From Adineta ricciae (Eukaryota; Rotifera; Eurotatoria; Adinetida; Adinetidae), in contig CAJNOJ010000045.1 of the NCBI GenBank assembly GCA_905250025.1, forward strand, positions 434,001-498,000: a stretch of DNA of 64,000 nucleotides. The letters are read 5' to 3'. Made by a program: the position numbers and the translations under genes. Below the pieces are notes generated by a model. It did not search any database. It worked only from the letters and a program-made list of their open reading frames with translations, and had not been told where the DNA came from. Positions within the stretch are counted from its first letter, which is position 1. The number at the start of each line of letters is the position of its first letter. Below are positions 11,301 to 21,983 of the stretch, one piece after another.

Positions 11301-12836
11301 ATGCGGTAGAGAAACGAGCGAACATCCTTTTGTTTTTGTATGAACGGAATATTCGTGTTTCCGTAGGGCGATAAACGATATCGTAGTGCCATGTACATCG
11401 TGTAAGCAGGAAATAAACGAAAATGAATATTAGCTAACGGATAATCAGCAAACACAGCGTGAAGAAAGCGGACTTCAGCTAGTTGGAAAGATTGTTCATT
11501 TAGTGCATTGGTTTTTTTTTGTAAAAGATCTTACTTTGAGTCGGAACGTCTAATAAACCTGGTAGGACGTCGATTTTCGTTCTAAATAATAAGAAATCTT
11601 CGATTTTCTGAGGAATAAAATCGTATTTGTGTACTGAGAGTTATTAGCCTTCGTGGGTGATGTTGTTCTTTCTTGAACATTCATTTTTGTTGATAATGTC
11701 GGTGCTGAACTGTAGATCGACGATGTTATCGGATTCTCAACACGACTTCGTCTCATTCTCTGTACCGTTTGCAGATCAACATATCGAAATATCGAATTTC
11801 GTCCAAAACAAATCAGTACGCCATGTTGAAGCGTGTGTGATGTTGGAATCGGTTTCCCATTAATACTGACCTCACCGCGTGGAATCAATCGGCATATTCC
11901 GTTTTGATTTTCTATCGTGCAATGATCGCGGTCAATCATTGAACCGTCAAGCTACAACGAATGAATCATCATTCTCATTATCATTTTCGATCGAATAGGA
12001 AACTATTTACAAAGAGATAATTCTTGCCAATGGCTGCTTTCGTATCTCGACCGACATAGGTCGTATTCGGATGAAGTTTGCATACTCGAGGTGATAAAAG
12101 ATCCGTACCATCTAAATTAAATTATCAGCTGCAGTTAGATTTTGAAAAACAAGAGAAGAAAAAAAAACAAATGTTTGTACCATGATTGACTTCGATAAGC
12201 AGAGGATATTGATCATTGATCGTTCGATCTTGTACGGTGGGAATCTGAGAGATTTTTAAAGCTAATTCTTGTGCATGAAGACGTTTTCGCAATTCGATGT
12301 ATTCGGTAGGACATTTGCTGATTTTGAAAATAATCGATCCTATGTAAATAGAAATCGAGTGAAAGTATTCGAATTACTTGAAAAAGATTAACCTTGATTT
12401 TTTTGTATATGATTCAAGTAAATATGCAACGGACATTCTTTATCATGAAGTATGACTTGTTTGATAGATTTATTGTCCATTTGATTGTAAGGTGGAAGAA
12501 TGATCTTCAAGAATATGACGAAGAGACTTTCGAATCGTAAAGTATCACTTTAACGATCGTTACCTGTGATAGACAGTATGTGATTGGATGTTCATATTTC
12601 ATTCCATATTTGTTCAACATTTCCTTCACGACCCATTCGGCCGTATCGTTGAGCGACAGAAGAAACGTTTTGTAAGGGATGGAAGGATTCAATTCATCGC
12701 CGAAGATCTTCACAGTTCCGCCTGCAAATGAAGAGAGGATATTTTAGGCAAAGAAAGAATGATATGCCACACCTTCTTTCGTTGAAGTTCGACTAAATTT
12801 TTGCTTTAGCCGACTCTGTTGAAGTTTTTTACCCAT
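8365..12836 (-). CDS. AFDN: Afadin (AF-6/canoe) without the first RA domain
   Basis: About fifteen exons encode, in order, an RA domain ([19 protein letters not shown], then [11 protein letters not shown]), an FHA domain ([33 protein letters not shown]), a DIL/dilute domain ([45 protein letters not shown]), [16 protein letters not shown], a PDZ domain ([26 protein letters not shown]) and a Ser/Pro-rich tail ending in basic coiled coil. Afadin links nectins and Rap/Ras to actin at adherens junctions. The first methionine (12836, [12 protein letters not shown]) has an in-frame stop upstream and corresponds to the segment just before RA2 of vertebrate afadin. No RA1 is visible upstream, so the N-terminus appears shortened. 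Confidence 0.92.
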
Positions 12837-14099
12837 TGGGAAAAATTGATTAATGAACGAGTTGATTGATTTGTTTCGAACTTCACAAATGATCGAATAT
12901 CATTCTCCTTGATTCCATTTTTGTCTATGAAGAGTAAAAAAAATAATTCCTCCGTCTTTTTCTCTTTCGTTCTTTCGTCAAAGTAATTATCGCGTATGTC
13001 GTCGTATTAAATACGATTTAAACGTGCGTCTTAACGAAAAAAGAAAGTGATTTATAAATAATTGCCCAATATACAACTCGGACAAAGGAAAATACATTAG
13101 AACATTTGATGGTATTCACCATGAATGAGACTAAGGTCAATGTTTGATTACAATGAACTTCGAGGTTAAGGGCTTATCGATCTACTAAACACAGATGAGT
13201 TATCGGCGAAAAGAAGAAATTTTCACTAAACATCTCCGGTTTCCACGCTGAGTGACATTTAAACCTCAGGTGGTCGTGTATAACTGACAGCCATGAAAAA
13301 CAACGTTTTCATATGAAATATCATGTCGTAAAACGTTCTTGGATGTTATTTTTGCATATATTACACGGTACTTAATTGCTTGAGGAAGAAAACGGACAGA
13401 AATGCAAATTCTTGTCATATACGTCACTTTTGTAAAGGAATATAAACGTAGTGTGAGAAAAATTGCCGAAGAAAAAAAAATAGATTCACACATTTCTCAA
13501 TCCAATCAAAGCAATGCACTTATGCTTTCAACAAGTTAATTCATCGTGATGACAATCGTTCTTTTACTATTGCTTTCAAATCATGGTGGCTAGATATTGT
13601 GATCGAATACAGAATACATGTGTCACATATCGGATACGCTCGTTCGTTCCATGAACGGATAGATAAAGAATGACTATATCAATCGGAATGGGAGACAAGA
13701 GGTCGCTTTTAATGAATCTGATATAACAGTCTACTCAAATGGTAATAAATAGTCATAGAAAATTATATGAAATTCGTTTGCAATGTTTTTTGTCAACGGA
13801 TTTCTATCAATGCAAAGAAAGTTTCACCTTTCGATTGGTTCGTTACTTTGAACAAAAGAAATGTCTTTTGTTATCTGCTTCTCAACGGTGCGAAAAGTGA
13901 GTATTTTCATCGTAACAAATAAGGTTAGTAGTCACGTCGCTTAATGTTAGGAATGTTGGAAACATTCCAAACGAGGGAGATATATGCGTGTGTAAAACCA
14001 CAAACCTCATTTCATTTTGGCTCGTATCGAGGAAAAGTATTCATTATTTGTGGCATATTTAGATCTGATCGAATATTGTGTACCCATTTGTGAAAAAGA
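12837..14099. other. Intergenic between divergent afadin and nucleoside kinase genes
   Basis: About 1.3 kb between two divergent genes, so it probably holds both promoters. I searched the minus strand for a missing RA1 exon of afadin and found nothing convincing. Confidence 0.5.
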
Positions 14100-15048
14100 A
14101 TGTCGTCATCAACGAAAAAGTTTACCGTAAGTTGGATTTAGTCTACATGAGTATGATTAGTTGGGTGTTTGTTTAGATTGCGGTCGAAGGAAATATTGGT
14201 TCAGGGTAAGACTTTTCGAATGTTTGATGTTATTGTTATCGATGTTCTCTTAGGAAAAGTACTGTCCTTGCTCATCTTAGTAAATCTTCATTGTGTGAAG
14301 TAAGAAAGAAGGAGTAAAGTCATCGATAATATCATTCGTTTCTGTTCATATCAGATTATTGCCGAGCCAGTGGAAAACTGGACGAATTTGAAAGGACATA
14401 ATATATTGGTGCGTGTTGTGAAAAAAGTACATATTCAATTTTGAATGGCATCATTTAGGCTATGCTCTACGATGATCCTCATCGATGGGGTTTCGCCTTT
14501 CAAGCAAATGCTCAAATGACGTTGGCTAAGTTACATACTCAAACAACCAAGGCACCTGTCAAAGTCATGGAAAGATCGATCTATAGTGCGCGATACTGTT
14601 TTGTTGAAAATCTATACCGAAGGTAGGCTTCCATTCGATTTTTCTTCGAATTCACTTGATTTTCATCTAGTAAAATCCTCCATGGTGCTGAATACGAAAT
14701 ATTAGACGAATGGTTTCAAACCCTCGTTTCAGGTGGTTCATGTGACCTTGATTTGATCAGTAAGTATCACCGACGACGTAATTCTGCTGAAAGATAACTT
14801 TTTGTATAGTTTATCTTCGTGCATCACCGGAAACCTGTCTTCAACGTATCCAAATGCGGCATCGATCAGAAGAGGAATCGATTGATCTCGATTATCTGCA
14901 AACGTTGCATGAACGCCATGAAGAATGGCTTATCCAACGTAATCGTACAAACAATTCGCCGCCTGTTATTGTCGTTGATGCGAACCAAACGAAAGAACGT
15001 GTTTATATTGATACTAACACTCATGTTAATAATCTTGTTTCGTGTTAA
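14100..15048 (+). CDS. Deoxynucleoside kinase (dNK/TK2/dCK family)
   Basis: Short exons join as MSSSTKKFT, IAVEGNIGSGKSTVLAHLSK (P-loop), IIAEPVENWTNLKG, AMLYDDPHRWGFAFQANAQM, then VMERSIYSARYCFVENLY (the ERS motif), DEWFQTL, LDLIIYLRASPETCLQRM and RSEEESIDLDYLQTLHERHEEWL. All are hallmarks of the deoxyribonucleoside kinase family, which phosphorylates deoxynucleosides in the salvage pathway. Length is about 230 residues, normal for a cytosolic insect-type dNK. No clear mitochondrial leader is present. Introns are 45-65 nt with GT/AG borders, and one splits the P-loop between GSG and KST. It is the only member of the family in the window; substrate preference cannot be read. Confidence 0.93.
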
Positions 15049-15404
15049 AAGTTTTCTTCGAGTAATAATTTGTATTTGAAATCAATAGCTGTTCATCTAT
15101 GTAAATAAATGAAATCCTAACGAACAAATTCAAATATGTTTTTCGTCTATAAGCGACAGACGATGATAGATGGCGTTTCTTCATCAAGATTTGCTTTAAT
15201 TTATACCAATAATATGTCTGAACTTTCGGTATATGCATACATTACCTGTCATCATCAATATTTCGAGTAGGCCATATGAAATTCAATTACCGATCGATCA
15301 AGCCTATCTCAAGGATGTCTAGTTCATAAAAATTCTCCCTGTGGGTATTTTCGCTAATGATATGATCAGCCGTTTTTCGAAATCTTATAGATCATTAATC
15401 AGCA
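15049..15404. other. Intergenic between two plus-strand genes
   Basis: Contains an AATAAA signal near 15104 for the kinase. CTTATAG, a possible splice acceptor, ends about 15 nt before the next start codon. Confidence 0.4.
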
Positions 15405-16722
15405 ATGGAGTCCGATGTAACAGTAACTAATGCTTGGGTTCATCGTCGATTTTTTCTTTCGAATCTTCGTTCTGCTTCTCGATTATTTTGTTGTAATACG
15501 TCGGATGGATTTACTTTCGGACAAATTAATCTCGACGTAAGTCTATCAGATGTAAATTCATCAATGCAACATCTCTATGTTCAGAATGATGAACTCATCT
15601 GCGAACCAGTCGATACGAATCATTTCGGTTTTCAAATCAATCACCTATGCTGGCTTCCATACACAACACATCGACCATCTCAGAAAGAGATCAAGTAAGA
15701 GCAACTTGTTTCGTAACATTATATTCTCTGCTCTTCTAGAGTTGGTTTAACTACATTACCAACTGCTAACCGCACTGAACAAATGTCAGCGGTTTATCAC
15801 ACGGAACCAGAGAATTCTATGCAAAACTTACGAGTATATTCCAAAAAGAAATGAATGAACTTTTCCCAATCCTTTTTACTTCTAGTGGCTCGATGGAACT
15901 ACCCATTTGACACCATTGTCCATGGACTATAGCAAATCGTTAGACCAAATAGCAGTTGGTCATTTGAATGGAACTGTTAAGATATATAATCCATCCCAAT
16001 CACAATTATGTCACGAAGTGACCTTTGCTAATCACGGTGTGCTTCATAAGATCGAATGGAATCCAAAAGAATCTCCTCTTGTACGTTATTATTTTTCGAT
16101 TGGCACAACTAAAAAAAAGAGAACGATCTTCTTTTCTAGTTGCTTCTTGCACATCAAAACCGGCTAAATATCTTTGATTGTCAACGAAAAACTATTAATT
16201 TATCATTGAATAGCACGGGAAAAGAACATATCGCAGATTGCACATGGAAAAGCAATGATGTTCTTGTCGGTCGTCAACGACAACAAATACTTATTTGGGA
16301 CAAACGAATTAGTCGGTATGTAAACGAGATTTGAAAGACGATTGCACTGCTTCATTTATGAAATTCTAGTGAACCAATTCGAAACGAAACCTTGGACATA
16401 TTTGGCCATCCGGAAAAATTAAAATGCAGTTTAGCATCACCGAATCATTTGCTTTCATTGTACGATTCTCGCCTATCGAAACTAAAAATTTATGACTTTC
16501 GCTATCTTACTGTAAGTTTGTGGTTCTCTATTTCCATGTTGATCTGATGAGAATTGCTTTTAGATGCGGCAAGTCGAATCTTTCGATGACCTATCGTCAT
16601 CATTTCTTGATTATCACTGGACGGTTGATCAAATGGCTATTGTTGTCGCTACACATCAAGGCCAACTACATTGGATTGATGTAAATGTTCCATTGAATTC
16701 GAAAGCGTTGAATAGAAGATAA
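15405..16722 (+). CDS. WD40-repeat-like protein
   Basis: Exons starting MESDVTVTNAWVHRRFF join through short GT/AG introns into a protein of roughly 340 residues. It has WD-like blades: LDQIAVGHLNGTVKIYNPS, LLLAHQNRLNIFDC, WKSNDVLVGRQRQQILIWDKR, LKIYDFRYLT and MAIVVATHQGQLHWIDV. This alternation of an Ala/Val-Gly strand, a turn and a final aromatic-Asp is typical of beta-propellers that scaffold complexes. I cannot assign an orthologue. The protein is short for a propeller and the last blade is close to the C-terminus. Spacing to the kinase gene upstream is about 350 nt on the same strand. Confidence 0.7.
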
Positions 16723-17257
16723 TAAACTTAACAGTGTGAATACGTGTGTGGATGTTTGTTCTTCGCTTGGATAGTTTTATTTATTTTTCTACGAATATTT
16801 CATTGTTCTTGTTTCTTATTTTTATTCTCGATGAATTCTAATGAAAATAAATCATCTAGTACTAATTGCCGATTCAAAATAGATTGAATCAACAAAAGCT
16901 AACATCTATTTTACCAATCGATTCGAATTTCTTAGAAATCTTCAAGATACGTATTATCTACGATATTATTCGATTCTAGTTTGAATATATTAGAATAAAG
17001 ATGTACTCCACGGACAAATTTAACATACTTTTCACTTGGTGAATGATTTCCAAAGCGATTTATATCCATAGATAGGAAGAGAAGACGATCGGCCTATTGA
17101 ATCGTACTTCATCGAGAATAGAAGGATGTCGACAGGAACATTCACGAAGATACCGGACGAAACAGTTCGTTCGATATTTATCAGTAAGTCATACGAAGGC
17201 CAACAGAAAATATTTGATCATTATTTTTGCCTTCTTGTTTGCCATTTTTTAAGTACC
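16723..17257. other. Intergenic and 5' leader of secreted peptide gene 1
   Basis: The distal part probably holds the promoter of peptide gene 1. Its 5' leader seems split by an intron from GTAAGT (about 17184) to TTTTTTAAG (17253), matching the leader introns of the three paralogues downstream. Confidence 0.45.
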
Positions 17258-17551
17258 ATGGCATCAATTTTCAAATATCTCTTGTCTGTTTTGGTATTTC
17301 TTTGTACAAGTGGTCTGTTACAAGAAGGCATGTTTACTCAAAGTTTTCTTCGTTTTTTCTATCCTTTTTATTTATAGTTGCAGCAAGCTGGTCCGGTGGT
17401 TGGAACAACCGTGGCTCGCGTGGACAGAAATGGAATGGGCGTGCACTTAACAACGACATCAGTTTGTGCTTTCCTTTCTATTTCATATGATCTGATTATG
17501 ACTTTTTTACTAGGTTCTGTTTCTTACCTTAACTCAAAAAGTCGCCAATAA
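17258..17551 (+). CDS. Small secreted peptide, array gene 1
   Basis: Exons 17258-17327, 17378-17461 and 17514-17551 give a 63-residue product. The signal peptide MASIFKYLLSVLVFLCTSG is followed by LLQE, then VAASWSGGWNNRGSRGQKWNG and a polar tail ending SKSRQ. Exon 1 is 70 nt and ends in phase 1 exactly as in peptide genes 3 and 4. The first intron appears to start with GC (AAG|GCATGT) instead of GT, because the paralogues break at the same base; an alternative GT donor 4 nt later is possible. The mature part lacks the long Gly-Tyr repeats of genes 2 and 3. Its function is unknown; secretion is inferred. Confidence 0.68.
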
Positions 17552-18110
17552 AGGGCAGCAACGCAGTTCACGAGTTCTCTTTCACTGAAACTCACACAAG
17601 TTCTGTTAGTTTCTGTCTTATCGGAGTTTATCGTATATGTATATAATGTTTTTTTCTTACTGTTGTTATTAAATAAATAATATGTACAGAGTGATCTGAT
17701 GACTTTCTCTGAAATTCGATGTACCTGATCAATGTGTTCCGGAATATTCTGTCGAAGTTATTGATAGACGTGACGAGAGAAAAGAATAGAAAAAAATCTT
17801 GTAGAACTTCGAGAGCGTCTTATGATCGTGTAACAATTGAAAATCATTGCATGTTATTATGACTATAATAACGACGTCCGCCGATGTTTCACATTCATCA
17901 TATATCAGCAAAAGTGTCTATGAGAACGAATTTTTCACCATACCGAAGCATGGTCCACTTTGACGAGAAAAGTGGATTTCTTTGCGTTCTTTTATTTACG
18001 TTTCGATTTCATCGTTTCACTTAGCACCACTTTATAGCCAATCAGTAATATTGTCTTTGTCGAAATCTACTTCGTCCGTCGCGTTAGCAATGACAGTGAA
18101 CATGACAAGA
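17552..18110. other. Intergenic, upstream region of peptide gene 2
   Basis: Holds the 3' UTR of gene 1 (AATAAA near 17672) and upstream sequence of gene 2. The stretch around 17960-18075 resembles 19345-19455 before gene 4 (for example CAATCAGTAATATTGTC against CCATCAGTAACATTATC). Confidence 0.45.
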
Positions 18111-18210
18111 GACACTCTTTGTTTGAATACAGTATATATACAACTATGATGTACACAGACTAGTTATCACACGTCATTTACTTTTGTTTCTCGTATATCT
18201 GTAAGTAAAG
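18111..18210 (+). promoter_or_regulatory. Core promoter and leader of peptide gene 2
   Basis: TTTGTTTGAATACAGTATATATACAAC and the following ACACGTCATT block are nearly identical to sequence before peptide gene 3 (21500-21600). The TATATATA is a good TATA box. A leader intron donor (CTGTAAGT) follows about 60 nt later. Confidence 0.65.
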
Positions 18211-18277
18211 CAAGCTTTCATCTCTTTGCTTACATATTTTTCCTCTACCCACTAGGTAACTTACGGCGTAAAGAAGA

Positions 18278-18654
18278 ATGTTCATGATGTCATCAATCAT
18301 TAACTATTTGTTATTGGTCTTAGTGGTTATTTGTGCTAGCGGATTGTTACAAGAAGGTTTGCTTGTCTAGCGAACTTTTTCATGACTTATACGAATTGTT
18401 TTTGTTTCCAGCTTCAGCACATTGGGGCTGGGGTCGTGGCTATGGACGTTGGCATGGTTATGGTGGATACGGTAGATACGGTGGATACGGTGGATACGGT
18501 GGATACGGTGGATACGGTGGATATGGTGGATATGGTGGATATGGTGCATATTATGGCGGCTACCCATACGGTAGCTGGGGTGGATATACCTGGGGTAAAG
18601 ATTTGCATTTCATTTTCACTATCATAAACGTTTCTATCTTCTTTAGGTCGTTAA
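18278..18654 (+). CDS. Secreted Gly/Tyr-rich (YGG repeat) peptide, array gene 2
   Basis: Exons 18278-18356, 18412-18594 and 18647-18654 give 89 residues. The signal peptide MFMMSSIINYLLLVLVVICASG is followed by LLQEASA and a mature part HWGWGRGYGRWHGYGG, then about eight tandem GGY units and a tail YPYGSWGGYTWGR. The repeat is a 9-bp DNA unit (GGTGGATAC) at about 18462-18545. Composition and layout recall nematode YGGYG antimicrobial peptides of the nlp-29/cnc type, known to be epidermal and induced by infection or wounding; that is analogy, not shown homology. The leader is spliced (CTGTAAGT..CCCACTAG) and the last intron (18595-18646) leaves only Arg and the stop in exon 3. Confidence 0.82.
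18462..18545 (+). repeat. 9-bp minisatellite GGTGGATAC encoding GGY
   Basis: Tandem units of GGTGGATAC with variants GGTAGATAC and GGTGGATAT lie inside peptide gene 2. The unit is a multiple of three, so gain or loss of copies keeps the frame. It also leaves other frames and the opposite strand open, which creates several spurious ORFs. Confidence 0.9.
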
Positions 18655-19572
18655 TGCTATACGGTTATCGACTTTAGTCCACGCCTTCAACTACTTGGTT
18701 ACGTCCTTTTCTTTCTTTGTTAATGTCGTGTGTGGTTCTAGTCAATAATTTACTTCACAATGAATCAGTTGTATTTACTCTCTGCAAATCTTCAATAAAA
18801 TATCAAATCAACACACATTTGACTTTCTCTAGACGACTGTCAGCAGAGCAGAATGTTTGTGTGACTTCATATTAGTAGCTTTGATGTGAAGGTGCCAGAA
18901 GGCACAACTAATGGTGTGAAAAACATCAACAGAATTCATATAATTCTCGAAATTGATTAACATATGGTAGTCAGTCGTGTTCATCGAAAATCCTCTCTCT
19001 TTAACAACATTTCGGCATCGTATCACTTGTCTACTTATCAGTTTGTGCCGAAGAATCACTAGATAGATACTCTGTTTCAGTATTCATCAAAGAAGAAACA
19101 ATTTCAAGCTTATGAACACTTACAGAACTGCAGCGTATGATTTACTTTCATTTCAAACGCTGTCAATAACGACTATCAATACCTTTTGTCGATTCACTTT
19201 CGTTCGAATCAGTTTGAGGAATAACAAATTCAAATAAAATACGTATCTATTACGATTACGACAATTTCAAACTGTTCATTTTGTAGTGACGATGACGATC
19301 ATGAACATTGCACATACTTCATTTTCTACATGGACGAGAGAAAAACAATCCTTTGTATTCTTTTGTTTACATTGCACTTTCATCTTACTTATCACTGTCT
19401 CACAGTCCATCAGTAACATTATCTTCAAATCTATCTGCTCGATATCGACGAATTATCTTGTAAAGATGTTGTTCATCGTCTATCTGTAAGTAATGCAAGT
19501 TTTCTAGGCGGTTGTCTGTATGCTTTTCATCTATTTGCTAGACCACTTCCAATCTAAACGAGAGCATTGATC
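18655..19572. other. 3' UTR of peptide gene 2 and upstream region of gene 4
   Basis: The 3' UTR holds a segment (about 18712-18810, ending CAATAAAATATCAAATC) matched after genes 3 and 4. Upstream of gene 4, a leader with CTGTAAGTAATGCAAG (about 19484) and an acceptor TTTGCTAG parallels genes 2 and 3. The TATATATACAAC block is missing here. Confidence 0.5.
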
Positions 19573-19768
19573 ATGCCGTCAATCATCACCTGTTTATTAA
19601 TGATCATGGTTCTTCTTTGCATTGGTGCAATCTCGTTTGCATGTATGTTTGTTGCACCTTTCGGATGACTCCACTAAACGATTTTTCTTCTTAGCAGCAG
19701 ACAGATGGATGGCTCAAGGTAATGCGCCGTGCCATCATAATGGACTTCCTTGTACCTGGACTGAATAA
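19573..19768 (+). CDS. Small secreted peptide with two cysteines, array gene 4
   Basis: Two exons (19573-19642, 19695-19768) give 47 residues. The signal peptide MPSIITCLLMIMVLLCIG is followed by AISFASADRWMAQGNAP and CHHNGLPCTWTE. Exon 1 is 70 nt, phase 1, as in the paralogues, and the flanks are homologous, so this is the same family with a replaced mature region. Two cysteines six residues apart could form a disulfide loop. It lies between YGG genes 2 and 3 in the same orientation. The TATA-containing promoter block of the neighbours is not seen, so expression may differ. Confidence 0.68.
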
Positions 19769-21499
19769 ATCCAGCTGAAATACTCTATTTCGACTAACAC
19801 AACAATCTCTCTCTCTCACAAATATTTATGTCATCATCGATGACCATAAGTAGGAATGCGTTCTCCACGCGTTCGACTTCTTTCTATAATCCACTGTAAT
19901 TCGTCATACCTTTTCTTTCGTATATTAATATCGCGTGTAATTACAATGAATAGTTAGTTATACTCCCTGTGTCAGTAAATAATTAAATATAACATTAGTT
20001 CGTATATAACTTCCTATTGGAAACATAAGGTCGAAGAGTCGTGAAAAAATGAACAGTAACGGACTCGGCATAATGTTGTAAGAATTAGTAACATGGAGGG
20101 AATGAACAATTGCACTGTTATTGAAGGAAGTGCGCAAATTGAAAAGGCATTGATCACATTCAAACAATCGATGTTCGGAGATTAGTTTATCTACAGAATA
20201 AAAAGTATTGAGCACTATTCATAATACGCGATCTAGAATACACGAAATTTTTCTATTATTCCGTGAAACGACTCGTCTCAATAAAGTGCAAGGTCAACTG
20301 GAAGTTCAGAAATTTAAGAAATTGGATAGACCGTGCAAACAGTTGCGAATAAAATGCCATGTCACTGTCATGATATTATTTTCTGTCTTAAAGAGAAAAG
20401 AAATTAACATTGCAATAATAAAGAAGCTCATGAGATTTGATGTACGTTTCAGGAACGTAGTATTATCGTTAAACACTTTCACATTCTGGCACGTATATAT
20501 TGTTAACTATCAAATCAAAAAGATTCATTATGTTGCAGATTGTTTCAATTAGCTGTAGCCCTGAAGTACTATCGATGCATAGACATACGGCAGTAACAGT
20601 AATCCTACCTACGAGTCTATGGTTGCTATCATATCAAACTTCTCAATAGGAAGATTATTAGTTCCCTTTCTTACTTGAGCACATAGTCGTCTACATATAT
20701 AAGAAACAAATACGTCTTCAAAAGGTTTAATAACCCTTAAATCCCAACGATTTCATCAAAGCCATTGAGTACAAGACTGAACGATTAAGGGATTGATCTC
20801 AATACAGTCTCAAGTTTTCTATTATTGTTTGAAAAGTTTGTTACTCAGCATCACTGAAATTTTACTAGATGTCTATCTAACCTCAGCAGATCTAAACCTC
20901 AAAAATTAATTTAGATTGCGGTGTAAATTAGGTGTTGAACCAAACTTGTTCTTCGAGTTCAACTGTGACATCCCTTCTCAAAGTGACCGATAGTGACTAC
21001 TAGTACGCTTTGTGAATTATCATTTTCAATTAAACTCACACATTTTGGCAGATATTCCTTCCTAGTAATGAGCAAAGAACATCCTAACAAATACAGTAGT
21101 GTCTCAGAAAGTCAGCATGCATCGTTTGGTCTTTTAATCCTTACGAAATCGTGATGTGTGTATGACAAGGAAAAGAATGAGAATGATTCATCTCTCGGAC
21201 TATTATGATGATTTACCAGTGTGATATCAATAAATGCACTTGTTAATATGACGTTGTCGGACTGTCTCACCGAGAAAGAACTTGTCTATTTCTTTCAAAA
21301 TAAGACGCGCTTTCGCCATGTAAGGTCATAATTCATCTTGACAAGACGAAGAACGTTCTTTACGTTCTTTTACTAAAGCGCACTTTACAGACAGCGAATA
21401 ACACACTCTCCAGGTCTCTTTCTGATCTCATTGAACGTCATCATGTGAAAATGTGATTCGGCCGGTGAGTCAAAGAAAATAGAAAACAGCATGAGAGGA
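19769..21499. other. Intergenic within the peptide array
   Basis: The first 200 nt are a 3' UTR related to those of the other array genes (AATATCGCGTGTAATTAC). The remaining 1.5 kb is AT-rich with no supported gene. A 114-residue frame at 20208-20552 has no coding character. Confidence 0.45.
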
Positions 21500-21600
21500 T
21501 CTTTGTTTGAAAACAGTATATATACAACTACGATGTATACAGACAGACTATCACACGTCATTCACTGTTGCTCGTCATCTATTTGTAAGTGATACCGTCT
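21500..21600 (+). promoter_or_regulatory. Core promoter and leader of peptide gene 3
   Basis: TTTGTTTGAAAACAGTATATATACAAC followed by ACGATGTATACAGACAG and CACACGTCATTCACT repeats the block before peptide gene 2 with few changes. It contains a TATA box, and the leader donor TTTGTAAGT follows. Confidence 0.65.
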
Positions 21601-21669
21601 TCTACCTATATGTATATACCTTTCCATTCATCTGCTAGGAAACTGACGACATAACGAAGAACATTCATC

Positions 21670-21983
21670 ATGTCATCCATTGTTAACTATTTGTTGTTTG
21701 TCTTGGTTGTTATTTGTACCAGCGGATTGTTACAAGAAGGTTTGCTTATTCGACTTTCTCATGATCTTTCTCAATTATTTTTGTACTTACAGCTGTAGCA
21801 TGGGGATGGGGATACGGATCTAGAGGCTACCGTGGCTACAATAACTATCGTGGATACAATAGACACCGTGGTTACAATGGCTATGGTGGATACAATAGAT
21901 ACCGTGGCTACAATGGCTATGGTGGATACAATAGATACCGCGGCTACAACGGCTATCGCGGGCAATACAGATATCTTTGGTAA
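21670..21983 (+). CDS. Secreted Gly/Tyr/Asn-rich peptide, array gene 3
   Basis: Two exons (21670-21739, 21793-21983) give 86 residues. The signal peptide MSSIVNYLLFVLVVICTSG is followed by LLQEAVA and a mature part starting WGWGYGSRGYRGYNNYRG, built of GYNGYGGYNRYR-type repeats and ending RGQYRYLW. The DNA repeat is about 36 bp (GGCTACAATGGCTATGGTGG and so on) at 21866-21955. The mature peptide is strongly basic and aromatic with no cysteine, as in many Gly-rich antimicrobial peptides. Upstream block, leader intron, 70-nt first exon and 3' UTR are shared with gene 2. A GT..AG segment after the stop matches the last intron of gene 2. Confidence 0.82.

Noticed and set aside
18367..18627. Open frames on the opposite strand and other frames of the YGG repeat (HRIHRI, DTVDTV)
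   Set aside because: By-products of a 9-bp repeat that lacks stops in several frames; no signal peptide or splice logic.
20208..20552. 114-residue plus-strand frame in the peptide array
   Set aside because: Composition follows AT-rich DNA, no domain, no splice partners, no homology to the array genes.
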